Assembly (NCBI RefSeq): GCF_000768065.1
Contig: NZ_JRKM01000001.1
Location: forward strand, 1,736,001-1,800,000
DNA from: Aquabacterium sp. NJ1
GTDB lineage: Bacteria > Pseudomonadota > Gammaproteobacteria > Burkholderiales > Burkholderiaceae_C
Length of the DNA stretch: 64,000 bases
Direction of reading: 5' to 3'
Shown: positions 54,943 through 64,000 of the stretch, piece after piece
Numbering within the stretch: position 1 is the stretch's first letter
Layout: every line of letters starts with the position of its first letter
Made by a program: the position numbers and the translations under genes
Notes under the pieces: generated by a model
Told to the model about the DNA's origin: nothing
Seen by the model: only the letters and a program-made list of their open reading frames with translations
The model's database searches: none

Positions 54943-55839
54943 TCAACGCCCCAACGACGAGCCCCAAGCCGTATCCACCAGCACCCCCAGCCAAACCGTC
55001 AGCCCCAACCAGTGGTTGAGCCGGAAGGCCTTGAAGCAATCCTCACGCACCCGGCCCTTGATCAGCCAGCCATGCCACAGCGCCTGCCCAGCCGCCACTG
55101 CCAATGACAGCTCATAAAAAACACCGCGCCCACTGAGCCGCCCCACCTGGTACCAACAAACCAGGCACAAGGCATAAAAGCCCATCACCCCGATCACATC
55201 GAAGCGCCCCAGCGTGATCGCCGACGTGCGGATGCCGATCTTCAAGTCGTCATTACGGTCCACCATGGCGTACTCGGTGTCGTAGGCCAGCACCCAGGCC
55301 AGGTTGCCCACCATCAGCCACCACACCACAGGTGGCACCTGCTGCTGGATCGCCGCATACGCCATCGGGATGCCGAAGCTGAAGGCCACGCCCAGCACCG
55401 CCTGCGGCATCGAGAAAAAGCGCTTCGTAAACGGGTAGACGATGGTGACAGCCAGCGCGCCAAACGACATCGCAATCGTCAGCGCATTGGTGGTCAGCAC
55501 CAGCCCGAAGGCCACCAGCGACAGCACCGCGCCCACAGCCAAGGCTTCTTTCACCGAAATGCGCCCACTGGTGATGGGCCGCTGCGCGGTGCGCTGCACG
55601 TGCAGGTCGAAATCCTTGTCGGCCACGTCGTTGACGGCACAACCCGCGCTGCGCATCAGGATCGTGCCCAGCGTGAACACCAACAGCAGGTGCCAGCCCG
55701 GGAAACCGCCCGCCGCCAGCCACAAGGCCACATAAGTCGGCCACAACAACAGCAGCCAGCCCTGAGGCCGGTTCCAGCGGATGAGATCGAGGTAGAGCGA
55801 CCAGCGGTCGCGCAAGGTCAAGGTAGTCACGGCCATCAT
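54943..55839 (-). CDS. ubiA: 4-hydroxybenzoate octaprenyltransferase
   Basis: UbiA attaches the polyprenyl chain to 4-hydroxybenzoate in ubiquinone synthesis at the inner membrane. The 298-aa protein has eight to nine hydrophobic helices. The first Asp-rich motif is NDVADKDFD, followed by [10 protein letters not shown]. The second is in [17 protein letters not shown]. The start could be 55839 or the next Met at 55836. Confidence 0.96.
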   Translation of the reverse strand: MMAVTTLTLRDRWSLYLDLIRWNRPQGWLLLLWPTYVALWLAAGGFPGWHLLLVFTLGTILMRSAGCAVNDVADKDFDLHVQRTAQRPITSGRISVKEALAVGAVLSLVAFGLVLTTNALTIAMSFGALAVTIVYPFTKRFFSMPQAVLGVAFSFGIPMAYAAIQQQVPPVVWWLMVGNLAWVLAYDTEYAMVDRNDDLKIGIRTSAITLGRFDVIGVMGFYALCLVCWYQVGRLSGRGVFYELSLAVAAGQALWHGWLIKGRVREDCFKAFRLNHWLGLTVWLGVLVDTAWGSSLGR

Positions 55840-55945
55840 TATCGCGACATGGCCCGGCGTTTACCCGCAAGCGGCATCAATCTGTCATCCATTCGGACTA
55901 TGCTGAGCTGAACGTGCCCTTGTGCACGCCAGACCTGGATCAAAC

Positions 55946-56707
55946 ATGAAGACACTGATGATGTACGAACGCCTGGTCCCGCTGGACCGCGAACAACACC
56001 GCACCCTGCGCGTCCACCAGGGTGCAGGCGGCCTGAGCTTTGCCCGCGAGACCAACTCGATGCTGCTGGCCGCCTCCGAACTGCCGCTGGCGGCGCTGGA
56101 CTACCCTTGCGTGTTCGTGCAGGCCGATGCGAGCCACACGCTGGTGTCCATCGTGGGCCTGCGCGACAAGGAAAACCTGATGATCGAGCCTGATGGCAAC
56201 TGGGCCGAGCAGCACTACGTGCCCGCCTTCGTGCGCCGCTACCCCTTCGTGCTGGCCGAACAACCCGGCCAGGCCCAGATGACCGTCTGCCTGGACGAAG
56301 CCTTTGATGGCCTGGACCAGACACAAGGCGAGGCCCTGTTCGATGTACAAGGCCAGGCCACGCCTTATCTGCAGCAACTGCAGCAGTTCCTGCTGTCGTA
56401 CCACCAGGACATGCTGGCCACCGCCCGTTTCGCCCAGCATCTGGCCGACCTGGGCCTGCTGGTCGAGCGCAGCATCGATTGCAAGATCAATGGCGCGAGC
56501 ATGACGCTCAATGGCTTCAAGGTGGTGGACGAGACCAAGCTGCGCGCCCTGCCGCCGGATACGGTTCAGTCGCTGTTTGCCTCAGGTGCGCTGGGCTGGG
56601 TGCACGCCCACCTGCTGTCACTCAACAACGTGAACAAGCTGAGCGCGCGACTGGGTCACAAGCTGCTGGCGGCAACGGATGCCGCCCCCAGCCCCACCAC
56701 TCACTGA
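55946..56707 (+). CDS. SapC-family protein
   Basis: This 253-aa protein starts at Met 55946 (MKTLMMYERLVPLDREQH). It matches the SapC family by the N-terminal ERLVPLD segment, FARETNSMLLAASELPLAA and the PAFVRRYPFVLAE motif. SapC was named for S-layer secretion in Campylobacter, but the function in Burkholderiales is unproven. There is no signal peptide. Its 3' end overlaps the convergent efflux gene by 7 bp. Confidence 0.88.
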   Translation: MKTLMMYERLVPLDREQHRTLRVHQGAGGLSFARETNSMLLAASELPLAALDYPCVFVQADASHTLVSIVGLRDKENLMIEPDGNWAEQHYVPAFVRRYPFVLAEQPGQAQMTVCLDEAFDGLDQTQGEALFDVQGQATPYLQQLQQFLLSYHQDMLATARFAQHLADLGLLVERSIDCKINGASMTLNGFKVVDETKLRALPPDTVQSLFASGALGWVHAHLLSLNNVNKLSARLGHKLLAATDAAPSPTTH

Positions 56708-58251
56708 GCGCTGGCCTGGGTGCTGCCTGCCTGCCAGCCACCACCCAGCGCCTTGTACACGCTGATGTGCGCCTGCTGGCGCGCCAGTTGCGCCGCGATC
56801 AAGGCCTGCTGGGCCGAGAACAGCGCGCGCTGCGCATCCAGCAGATCCAGCTGGCTGGCCACGCCGGTGTCATAGCGCAAGGTCGACAAGCGCAAGCGCG
56901 CGGCTTCGGCCTGGGCCTGGGCCAGTTGGGCCTGCGCCTGCTCGGCATAGGTGCGGCGCGCCACCAGGGCATCGGCCACTTCCTTGAAAGCGGTCTGGAT
57001 GGCCTTGTCGTACTGCGCCACAGCGATGTCGCGCTTGACCTTGGCCACATCCACACCGGCTGCGGCCCGGCCCGCATCAAAAATGGGCACGGTCACCGAG
57101 GGCGCGAAACTCCAGGCGTTGCGGCCATCATTGAACAGCCCCGACAGCGAATCGCTGACCACGCCGGCGCTGGCCGTCAGGCTGATGCGCGGGAAGCGGG
57201 CCGCGCGCGCCGCACCGATGTTGGCGTTGGCGCTGATCAGCTGCTGTTCGGCCTGGGCGATGTCCGGGCGCTGCAGCAGCACGTCGGATGACAAGCCCAC
57301 GGGCAGCTCGCTCAGGTCAGGCCAGAGCGTGGCCTGCACGGTCTGTGCGGCGGCCTGGCTGTCCTTGCTGGTGGCTGCGGCCTGCATGCTGTTGGCGTCA
57401 GGCACCGGTGGCAACAGGTCAGTGGGCGCGGGGCTGCCCAGCAGCAGGCTCAAGGCGTTGAGATCCTGTGCCCATTGGCGTTGCGCCTGGGCACGGGTCA
57501 CACGAGCGGCTTCGACCAGGGACTGGGCTGAGCGCAGGTCCAGCTCGTTGAGCACGCCGCTGTCGAACTTCAGCTGCTGCAGCTTGAGCGAGTCCTGGCG
57601 TGTGGTGAGCGTCTGCTCGGTCAAGGCCAGTTGCCAGCGGTCGGCCCACAAGGCGTAGTAGGCATTGGCCACCGAGGCGACCAGGCTGATGTGCACCGTC
57701 TTGCGCGCTTCTTCAGAAGCCACCACTTGCGCGGCCGCCGCTTCACTCAAGGCCTTGACGCGGCCGAACAGGTCCAACTCGAAAGCGGACACCGTGACAC
57801 CGCCCGTCACCGTGGTGGTCAACGGATAGGGCGATGCGCTCGAAGGCTGGCGAGTGCCGCTGATGCTGCCGTTGAGCGTCGGGAAGCGGTCGGCGTTCTG
57901 GATCTGGTAGGCCGCGCGCAACTGGTCGATGTTGAGCACCGCCACCCGCAAGTCGCGGTTGTTGTCCAGCGCCAGGCGGATCAGGCCTTGCAGGCGGGTA
58001 TCCGGGAAGTAAGTGGCCCAGGGCAGGTCCACCACGGCGCGGGCGGCTTGTGCGTCGGTCGGGGTGCTGGCGGCACCACCGGCAGCAGCGCTCGCTGCCT
58101 CTTGAGGCAACTGGGCGGGCACCGCCATGGCAGGCCGCTCGTACACCGGCACCATGGAGCAACCCGACATCAGCAGCACGGCGCTGGCAACCAGGGCACT
58201 CAGCAAGGCCGGGCGCATGGCCGGCTTGGAGGGCGTGAACGGCTTATTCAT
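56701..58251 (-). CDS. RND efflux outer-membrane factor (OprM/NodT family)
   Basis: This 516-aa trimeric TolC-like channel subunit has the lipobox LLMSGC at about residues 25-30. Two outer-membrane efflux repeats follow (about 70-270 and 280-490), including LPWATYFPDTRLQGLIRLAL and LLQRPDIAQAEQQLISANA. It is the last gene of the efflux operon; its start overlaps the pump gene stop by 8 bp. Confidence 0.95.
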   Translation of the reverse strand: MNKPFTPSKPAMRPALLSALVASAVLLMSGCSMVPVYERPAMAVPAQLPQEAASAAAGGAASTPTDAQAARAVVDLPWATYFPDTRLQGLIRLALDNNRDLRVAVLNIDQLRAAYQIQNADRFPTLNGSISGTRQPSSASPYPLTTTVTGGVTVSAFELDLFGRVKALSEAAAAQVVASEEARKTVHISLVASVANAYYALWADRWQLALTEQTLTTRQDSLKLQQLKFDSGVLNELDLRSAQSLVEAARVTRAQAQRQWAQDLNALSLLLGSPAPTDLLPPVPDANSMQAAATSKDSQAAAQTVQATLWPDLSELPVGLSSDVLLQRPDIAQAEQQLISANANIGAARAARFPRISLTASAGVVSDSLSGLFNDGRNAWSFAPSVTVPIFDAGRAAAGVDVAKVKRDIAVAQYDKAIQTAFKEVADALVARRTYAEQAQAQLAQAQAEAARLRLSTLRYDTGVASQLDLLDAQRALFSAQQALIAAQLARQQAHISVYKALGGGWQAGSTQASAQ

Positions 58252-61200
58252 GTTGAGACTCCACTGCAGCAGTGGCAGCTTCAGCGCGCGGCGGCTTGGC
58301 CGGGAAGAAGCGACGCACCACCACGAAGAACACGGGCACGAAGAACACGGCCAGCACGGTGGCGGCGATCATGCCGCTCATCACGCCGGTACCGATGGCG
58401 CGCTGGCTGGCCGCGCCTGCACCGCTGGAGACCACCAGGGGCAGCACCCCGAGGATGAAGGCCACCGAGGTCATGATGATCGGGCGGAAGCGCAGGTGGC
58501 AGGCTTGCAAGGTGGCGTCCAGCACGCTCATGCCCTTGCTTTGCAGCTCACGCGCAAACTCGATGATCAGGATGGCGTTCTTGGCCGACAAGCCGATGAT
58601 GGTGATCAGACCCACCTTGAAGAACACGTCGTTGGGCAGGTCACGCAGGTTGGCACCCAGCAGCGAACCCAGCACACCCAGCGGCACCACCAGCATCACC
58701 GCAAACGGGATGGACCAGCTTTCATACAGCGCGGCCAGGCACAGGAACACGGCCAGCAAGGAGAAGGCCAGCAGCGTGGTGGCTTGCGAACCCGACAACT
58801 GCTCTTCACGCGACAAGCCCGTCCACTCGATGCCGATGCCCGGGGGCAGCTTGGCAGCCATGGCTTCCATCTCGGCAATGGCCTGACCCGTGGACGATCC
58901 GGGCGCGGCATCACCGGCCAGGCGCATGGCAGGGTAGCCGTTGTAGCGCACGGCCTGCATCTGGCCGGTCACCCAGCGTGCCCGCACGAAGGATGACAGC
59001 GGCACGCTCTGACCCTGGTTGTTGGTCACGTTGAGCTGCAGGATCTGCTCGGGCTGCATGCGGGCCTTGGCATCGGCCTGCACCACCACACGCTGCAGGC
59101 GAGCCTGGTTGGGGAAGTCGTTGATGTAGGCCGAACCCAAGGCGGTAGACAGCGTCGAGCTGATCGCGTCGAAGCTCACGCCCAGGGCATAGGCCTTCTC
59201 GCGGTCGATGTCCAGCTGCACTTGCGGCGCGTCTTCCAGGCCGTCAGGGCGCAAGCCCGTCACCACCTTGCTCTCGCGGGCCATGCCCAGCAACTGGTTG
59301 CGCGCCGCCAGCAAGGCGTCGTGACCCAGGCCACCACGGTCCTGCAGGCGCAGGGCAAAGCCGGTGGCGTTACCCAGTTCGCGGATCGGCGGCGGGTTCA
59401 GCGGGTAGATGAAGGCGTCACGGATGCCCATCAAGGCGCCGAAGGCACGCTTGGCCAGGGCTTGCGAGGAATGCGCCTCACCCTTGCGCTGGTCGAAGTC
59501 CTTCAAGGTGACGAAGCCCAGCGCCGCGTTCTGGCCAGTGCCGGAGAAGCTGAAGCCAACCACGCCCACCACCGAAGCCACCTCGGGCTGCTTCATGAAG
59601 TAGTCCTCCACCTGCGCGATCACGGCCTCGGTGCGAGGGGTGGTGGCGCCAGGCGGCAGCTGCACGTTGACGATCAGGTTGCCCTGGTCTTCATTGGGCA
59701 GGAAGGCAGACGGCATGCGCACATACAACCAGCCCACCACGCCCACGATCAGCACGTAGACGATCAGCACACGGCCACCACGGCGCACCAGCTTGGCCGC
59801 GAAGTTTTCGTAGCCATGCGTGGTCGACGTGAAGAAGCGGTTGAACCAGCCGAAGAAGCCGCCCTTTTCATGGTGGTCATCGGGCACGGGCTTGAGCAGC
59901 GTGGCGCACAAGGCCGGTGTCAGCGACAAGGCCAGGAAGGCCGAGAACAGCATCGAAGCCACCATCGACAGCGAGAACTGGCGATAGATGTTGCCCACCG
60001 AGCCGGCGAAGAAGGCCATCGGGATGAACACGGACACCAGCACCACGGTGATGCCGATGATGGCGCCACTGATCTGGCTCATGGCCTTCTTGGTGGCCTC
60101 GTAAGGCGACAGGCCCTCTTGCGCCATCAGGCGCTCGACGTTCTCCACCACCACGATGGCGTCGTCCACCAGGATACCGATGGCCAGCACCATGCCGAAC
60201 ATGGTCAGCACGTTGATCGAGAAGCCCGCCACCGACATCACACCGAAGGTGCCCAGCAGCGCCACGGGCACCACCAGCGTCGGGATCAGCGTGTAGCGGA
60301 AGTTCTGCAGGAACAGGTACATCACCAGGAAGACCAGGATCACGGCCTCCACCAGCGTCTCCACCACCTGGCTGATTGACACCTGGATGAAGCCCGAGGT
60401 GTCATACGGGAAGGAGTAGCTCACGCCTTGCGGGAAGTACTTCTGCAGTTCGATCATGCGGGCCTTGACCAGCTTGGCCGACTCCAGCGCGTTACCCGTG
60501 GGCGAGAGCTGCACGGCCATGCCGACAGCGGGCTTGCCGTTGAGGCGCGCGTAGGTGCCATAGGTCTGGCCGCCGAGTTCGAGGCGGGCCACGTCCTTGA
60601 GGCGCACGGTGGAGCCGTCCGGCTTGGCGCGCAGCACGATGTTGGCGAACTGGTCGACGTTCTCCAGCTGGCCATTGACCACCACGGTGGCGGTCATGGT
60701 CTGGTCGATCAGGTTGGGGCGGTCACCCAGGGCACCTGCGGGCACCAGGCTGTTTTGGGCCTTGATGGCGGCGTTCACCTCGGCCACGCTCAAGCCATAG
60801 GACACCAGCTTGGCCGGGTCCACCCAGACACGCATGGCGCGCTCGGTGCCGTACAGCTGCACCTGGCCGATGCCCTTGACGCGTTGCAGCTCGGGCAGGA
60901 TGTTGCGCGAGGCATAGTCACCCAGGGCCACCGGGTCATAAGCCGGGTTGGTGGACGACAGCATCACGAACAGCAGCACGTTGCTGCGCGACTTGTCGAC
61001 CTTCACGCCCTGCTGCGTCACGGCAGCGGGCAGGCGTGGCGAGGCACGAGACAGGCGGTTCTGCACGTCCACCTGGGCCAGGTCGATGTTGGTGCCCGTT
61101 TCGAAGGTGACGGTGATCGAGCCCGTGCCGTTGGCCTGGCTGACCGATTCCATATAAGCCAGGCCGGGCGAGCCGTTGAGCTCCTGCTCGATCACGCTGA

Positions 61201-61384
61201 TGACGCTTTCGTCCAGCGTCTTGGCCGAGGCGCCAGGGTAAGTGGCACTGATGACCACGGAAGGCGGCGCCACCGTGGGGTACTGCGCAATGGGCAGCTG
61301 GGTGATGGCCACCCCGCCGAACACCAGGATGAACAGCGCGATCACCCAGGCAAAGATGGGCCTGTCAATGAAGAAGCGTGGCAT
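58244..61384 (-). CDS. RND multidrug efflux pump, AcrB/MexB type (HAE1)
   Basis: This 1046-aa proton-driven inner-membrane transporter has twelve transmembrane helices and two large periplasmic loops. It starts MPRFFIDRPIFAWVIALFIL. The proton-relay pair is present in GILVDDAIVVVENVERLM (around residue 405), with the partner Lys in the second half helix region GLSAKNAILIIEFA. Length and motifs are those of a broad-substrate HAE1 pump. It is encoded between adaptor and outer-membrane factor. Confidence 0.97.
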   Translation of the reverse strand: MPRFFIDRPIFAWVIALFILVFGGVAITQLPIAQYPTVAPPSVVISATYPGASAKTLDESVISVIEQELNGSPGLAYMESVSQANGTGSITVTFETGTNIDLAQVDVQNRLSRASPRLPAAVTQQGVKVDKSRSNVLLFVMLSSTNPAYDPVALGDYASRNILPELQRVKGIGQVQLYGTERAMRVWVDPAKLVSYGLSVAEVNAAIKAQNSLVPAGALGDRPNLIDQTMTATVVVNGQLENVDQFANIVLRAKPDGSTVRLKDVARLELGGQTYGTYARLNGKPAVGMAVQLSPTGNALESAKLVKARMIELQKYFPQGVSYSFPYDTSGFIQVSISQVVETLVEAVILVFLVMYLFLQNFRYTLIPTLVVPVALLGTFGVMSVAGFSINVLTMFGMVLAIGILVDDAIVVVENVERLMAQEGLSPYEATKKAMSQISGAIIGITVVLVSVFIPMAFFAGSVGNIYRQFSLSMVASMLFSAFLALSLTPALCATLLKPVPDDHHEKGGFFGWFNRFFTSTTHGYENFAAKLVRRGGRVLIVYVLIVGVVGWLYVRMPSAFLPNEDQGNLIVNVQLPPGATTPRTEAVIAQVEDYFMKQPEVASVVGVVGFSFSGTGQNAALGFVTLKDFDQRKGEAHSSQALAKRAFGALMGIRDAFIYPLNPPPIRELGNATGFALRLQDRGGLGHDALLAARNQLLGMARESKVVTGLRPDGLEDAPQVQLDIDREKAYALGVSFDAISSTLSTALGSAYINDFPNQARLQRVVVQADAKARMQPEQILQLNVTNNQGQSVPLSSFVRARWVTGQMQAVRYNGYPAMRLAGDAAPGSSTGQAIAEMEAMAAKLPPGIGIEWTGLSREEQLSGSQATTLLAFSLLAVFLCLAALYESWSIPFAVMLVVPLGVLGSLLGANLRDLPNDVFFKVGLITIIGLSAKNAILIIEFARELQSKGMSVLDATLQACHLRFRPIIMTSVAFILGVLPLVVSSGAGAASQRAIGTGVMSGMIAATVLAVFFVPVFFVVVRRFFPAKPPRAEAATAAVESQHE

Positions 61385-61397
61385 GGCGGCGCTCCTC

Positions 61398-62714
61398 TCA
61401 GCGTGCAGCGGCCGAGGCAGCCGAAGATGCAGCGGCGGCAGGTGCAGCAGCGGCAGCCTGTTGCGGCGACCAGGGCACGGCCTTCACGGGGGCCTTGGGG
61501 TTCATCATCTTCTGGAAGCCATCGACCATGACCTGCTCGCCAGCCTTCAGGCCGCCCAGCACGATCCATTCATTGCCGCGAGCACCGCCCAGCTTGACGG
61601 GGCGCGGGCTGACCTTGCCTTCGGCGTCCACCACCATCACGATGTCGCCCTGGCTGCCGCGGGTCACGGCCTGTTGAGGCAGCAACATGCCGCCATCCAC
61701 CTCGGCCTGTTCCAGGCGCACGCGCACATACATGCCGGGCAGCAGCAGCCCTTGCGGGTTGGGCAGCTCGGCGCGCAGCGAGACCTGGCCGGAGGTGGGG
61801 TCCACGCTCAGGTCAGAGAACAGCAGCTTGCCCTGCAGCGGGTACTCGGTGCCGTCGTCCAACACCACGCGCACGGCCGCAGCCTGGTTGCCGAGCTTCT
61901 TGATGGTGCCGGCTTCCATGGCCTTCTTGAGCTTGATGACGTCGTTGGCCGACTGCGTGAAGTTCACGTACAGCGGGTTGACCTGCTGGATCAGGGCCAG
62001 CTGGGTGGCTTCACCCTGCCCCACCAGGGCACCTTCGGTCACCAGGGCACGGCCGATGCGGCCCGAGATGGGCGCCGTCACCGAGGCGTAACCCAGGTTG
62101 ATGCTGGCGGTCTGCACGGCGGCCTTGGCGGCAGCCACGTCGGCCTGGGCCTGGCGTTGCGCCACCTGGGCGTTGAGGTATTCCTGCGGGCTGATGGCCT
62201 TGGCGGCCTGCAGCGGCTGGTAACGGTCAGCCAGGGCGATGGCTTGCGCCAGGTTGGCTTCGGCCTTGGCCTGGGTGGCCTTGGCGCTGTCCAGCGCGGC
62301 CTTGTAGGTGCTGGCGTCGATCTGGAACAAGGTCTGGCCGGCCTTCACGTCCGCCCCTTCGGTGAACAGGCGCTGCTGCAGGATGCCGGCGACGCGGGCG
62401 CGAACCTGGGCGGTGCGCAGGGCTTCCAGGCGACCCGGCAGCTCGGCCATCACGGGCACGCTTTGCGGCTGCACCGTCACCACACCCACCTGGGCAGGCG
62501 GCATGCCGCCACCGGGCTTGGCTGCGCCAGCGCCGGCCTGCTGGTCCTTCTGGCCGCAACCGGTCAGGAAGGAGGCGGCAACCGCACACAGGGCCAGCAC
62601 GCCCACGGCATTGGCCGTCCAGCGCCAGAGCTGATCCTTGTTCACCAAGGGTGCCTTGGCTGCAGCAACCATGTTGTTTTCTTCTTGTGAAACTGCCATC
62701 TCACGACTCGCCAT
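61398..62714 (-). CDS. RND efflux periplasmic adaptor (AcrA/MexA type)
   Basis: This 438-aa membrane-fusion protein has a longer than usual N-terminal cytoplasmic stretch (about 30 residues), then a hydrophobic segment ending with LTGCGQ, a lipobox. Next are the lipoyl/hairpin/barrel domains (PVMAELPGRLEALRTAQVRA, INLGYASVTAPISGRIGRA) and an Ala-rich C-terminus. AGAGGT precedes the ATG at 62714. It is the first gene of the operon, facing the divergent repressor. Confidence 0.95.
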   Translation of the reverse strand: MASREMAVSQEENNMVAAAKAPLVNKDQLWRWTANAVGVLALCAVAASFLTGCGQKDQQAGAGAAKPGGGMPPAQVGVVTVQPQSVPVMAELPGRLEALRTAQVRARVAGILQQRLFTEGADVKAGQTLFQIDASTYKAALDSAKATQAKAEANLAQAIALADRYQPLQAAKAISPQEYLNAQVAQRQAQADVAAAKAAVQTASINLGYASVTAPISGRIGRALVTEGALVGQGEATQLALIQQVNPLYVNFTQSANDVIKLKKAMEAGTIKKLGNQAAAVRVVLDDGTEYPLQGKLLFSDLSVDPTSGQVSLRAELPNPQGLLLPGMYVRVRLEQAEVDGGMLLPQQAVTRGSQGDIVMVVDAEGKVSPRPVKLGGARGNEWIVLGGLKAGEQVMVDGFQKMMNPKAPVKAVPWSPQQAAAAAPAAAASSAASAAAR

Positions 62715-62759
62715 GGGACACCTCTTGAAATACTTGCCTGGTCAACAATATGGGTGAGT

Positions 62760-62781
62760 ATACATACACGTTTGTATGTAT
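62760..62781. promoter_or_regulatory. AcrR-type operator
   Basis: The perfect 9-bp arms ATACATACA and TGTATGTAT are separated by 4 bp, in the 122-bp gap between the adaptor and repressor genes. The arms closely resemble the E. coli AcrR site (TACATACA half-sites, from memory). Confidence 0.8.
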
Positions 62782-62836
62782 CAGCACGTATCGGCGACAA
62801 TCACCCTCTGAATTCAACGGTTTTCTTCAACCCGTC

Positions 62837-63445
62837 ATGCGCCGCACCAAAGAAGATGCACAACACACCCGCGAGAGCCTGCTGGACGCGGCCGAGCGGC
62901 TGTTTGCCGAACGGGGCGTGTCGCGCACCTCCCTGCAGGACATCGCCAAGGTGGCGGGTGTCACGCGGGGGGCGGTCTACTGGCACTTCCAGGACAAGGC
63001 CGAGCTGTTCAACGCGATGATGTCGCGCACCACCCTGCCGATGGAGGACACGCTCAAATCCATCGACACGGAGCGCGAAGCCAACCCGCTGGCGGAATTA
63101 AAAGCGTCCATGATGAACGTGATGCGGCGCATCGCGCATGACCCGCGCACGCAGCGGGTCTTTGACATCGCCACCCTGAAGGTCGAATACGTGGAAGAAC
63201 TCTCGGGCATCCGGGATCGCCATCTGAACGTGCACGGCTCGTGCCAGAACCATGTCGAGGCCACCTTCCGCCGCGCGCAGGCGCTGGGGCAGATACGGGC
63301 TGATCTGGATTTGCATGTGCTGGCCGTGACCTACATGGCCCTGGTCAATGGCCTGATCCACAACTGGATGCTGGATCAGACCCGTTATGGCCTGGTGGAT
63401 GCCGCCGATGCGAGCATCGACCTGTTTCTCAAGGGGCTGCGCTGA
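62837..63445 (+). CDS. AcrR/TtgR-like TetR repressor of the efflux operon
   Basis: This 202-aa regulator starts MRRTKEDAQHTRESLLDAA. The helix-turn-helix includes TSLQDIAKVAGVTRGAVYWHF, a near match to AcrR/TtgR. The C-terminal AcrR-type ligand domain follows. A frame back to 62750 runs through the operator and is rejected. It is divergent from the RND genes and presumably released by drugs. Confidence 0.95.
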   Translation: MRRTKEDAQHTRESLLDAAERLFAERGVSRTSLQDIAKVAGVTRGAVYWHFQDKAELFNAMMSRTTLPMEDTLKSIDTEREANPLAELKASMMNVMRRIAHDPRTQRVFDIATLKVEYVEELSGIRDRHLNVHGSCQNHVEATFRRAQALGQIRADLDLHVLAVTYMALVNGLIHNWMLDQTRYGLVDAADASIDLFLKGLR

Positions 63446-63474
63446 GCCAGCGTCGAACCAGCACGGAAGGCCCG

Positions 63475-64000
63475 TCAGGCGCGGCGGGCCACCATGCCGT
63501 CGGTGCGTTCGTCCAAGGCCACGGAAGAATCGATGCCGGGTTCATCCAGGTGGCGGTTGTCGGCCCAGCCCACCATGCTGAAGCCTTCACCGTTGTAGAG
63601 CAGGCGGTTGACGCTGGCGTTGGTGATCTTCCAGTTACGGGGCAGATCCAGTTCCAAGCCGTTGGCCGCGCGGTAGAAGCAATCGAGCACGCCGCCATGG
63701 GCCACCACGGCGATGCTTTGCCCCGGGTGCTGCTGGGCCAGACGTGTGAGGGCATCCAGGCAGCGGTCGTAGAAGGCTTGCAGGGTTTCGCCACCGTGCG
63801 GGCCATAAGCCGGATCACGTTCGCGCCAGCGGCGGGCCTCTTCGGGCCACTGAGCGGCCACTTCTTCCTGTGTCATGCCCTCGAAACGCCCGAAGTGGCG
63901 TTCGCGCAAGGTGTTGTCGAGCTTCAGGGGCAGGCCGGCAGCCTGGGCGACCGCCTCGGCGGTGTACCGGGCGCGCGCCAGATCGCTGCTGTAGATGGCG
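63475..64000 (-). CDS. Histidine phosphatase family protein (5' end beyond the window)
   Basis: At least 175 codons of a phosphoglycerate-mutase-like phosphatase are present. Reading into the window edge gives AIYSSDLARARYTAEAV, the usual second motif, then RERHFGRFEGMTQEE and the late catalytic His in VVAHGGVLD. The RHG motif with the phospho-accepting His lies outside the window. It resembles the alpha-ribazole phosphatase/GpmB group. The frame has no stop up to 64000, so the gene is incomplete here and not truncated by mutation. Confidence 0.93.
   Translation of the reverse strand, partial: AIYSSDLARARYTAEAVAQAAGLPLKLDNTLRERHFGRFEGMTQEEVAAQWPEEARRWRERDPAYGPHGGETLQAFYDRCLDALTRLAQQHPGQSIAVVAHGGVLDCFYRAANGLELDLPRNWKITNASVNRLLYNGEGFSMVGWADNRHLDEPGIDSSVALDERTDGMVARRA

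Noticed and set aside
59222-61531. Long plus-strand frames opposite the RND pump
   Set aside because: They are antisense shadows rich in His, Gln and Arg; the pump gene is certain.

Overview
The window is chromosomal DNA of a GC-rich betaproteobacterium. Order Burkholderiales is well supported by the alpha/spc ribosomal genes, the rsmI-yraN-diaA-dolP locus, the pilT/pilU pair facing yggS, and a lipase with its own steric foldase. A Leptothrix/Aquabacterium/Rubrivivax-type lineage is my inference. No phage, insertion sequence, CRISPR array or rRNA is visible.

Layout. (1) 0.2-2.7 kb: a hipBA toxin-antitoxin pair, tRNA-Arg(CCG) and a membrane-anchored cytochrome c. (2) 2.7-11 kb, minus strand: metabolic housekeeping genes (YheT-type hydrolase, NTF2-like protein, purU, zinc-finger protein, ilvE, ackA, a MaoC-Pta fusion, a diguanylate cyclase). 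(3) 11.3-15.1 kb: DUF1800 and DUF1501 secreted proteins followed by a PEP-CTERM protein. (4) 15.2-21.2 kb: an accessory, regulator-rich stretch (AraC, LysR, two TetR) with a GMC oxidoreductase and a DUF962 protein. (5) 20.6-27.6 kb: a Baeyer-Villiger-type monooxygenase operon (monooxygenase, HSL-type esterase, two SDRs, SMP-30-like protein) and a convergent alpha/beta hydrolase. The two outer promoters carry nearly identical operators, so the cluster looks like one regulon under the divergent TetR gene. (6) 27.8-37.9 kb: two initiator tRNAs, then the spc and alpha ribosomal operons (rplN to rplQ, with secY and rpoA), including a decayed infA between secY and rpmJ. (7) 38-42.8 kb: tldD, a lipase foldase and two paralogous secreted lipases. 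(8) 43-45.5 kb: rsmI and the divergent yraN-diaA-dolP operon. (9) 45.6-46.4 kb: a large inverted repeat around a hexanucleotide tandem repeat. (10) 46.5-51 kb: a beta-hydroxyacid dehydrogenase, the pilT-cNMP-pilU twitching operon and yggS. (11) 51-56.7 kb: a LuxR-type response regulator with a hybrid kinase, proC, a diverged third copy of the repeat, ubiA and a SapC-family gene. (12) 56.7-63.4 kb: an RND efflux operon with a divergent AcrR-like repressor and a clear operator. (13) The window ends inside a histidine phosphatase gene.

The most notable points are the operator-linked monooxygenase cluster, the infA relic inside an otherwise textbook ribosomal operon, the dispersed repeats that sit only between convergent genes, and the cyclic-nucleotide-binding gene between pilT and pilU. 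All family assignments rest on reading motifs and gene order by eye; no database search was run.
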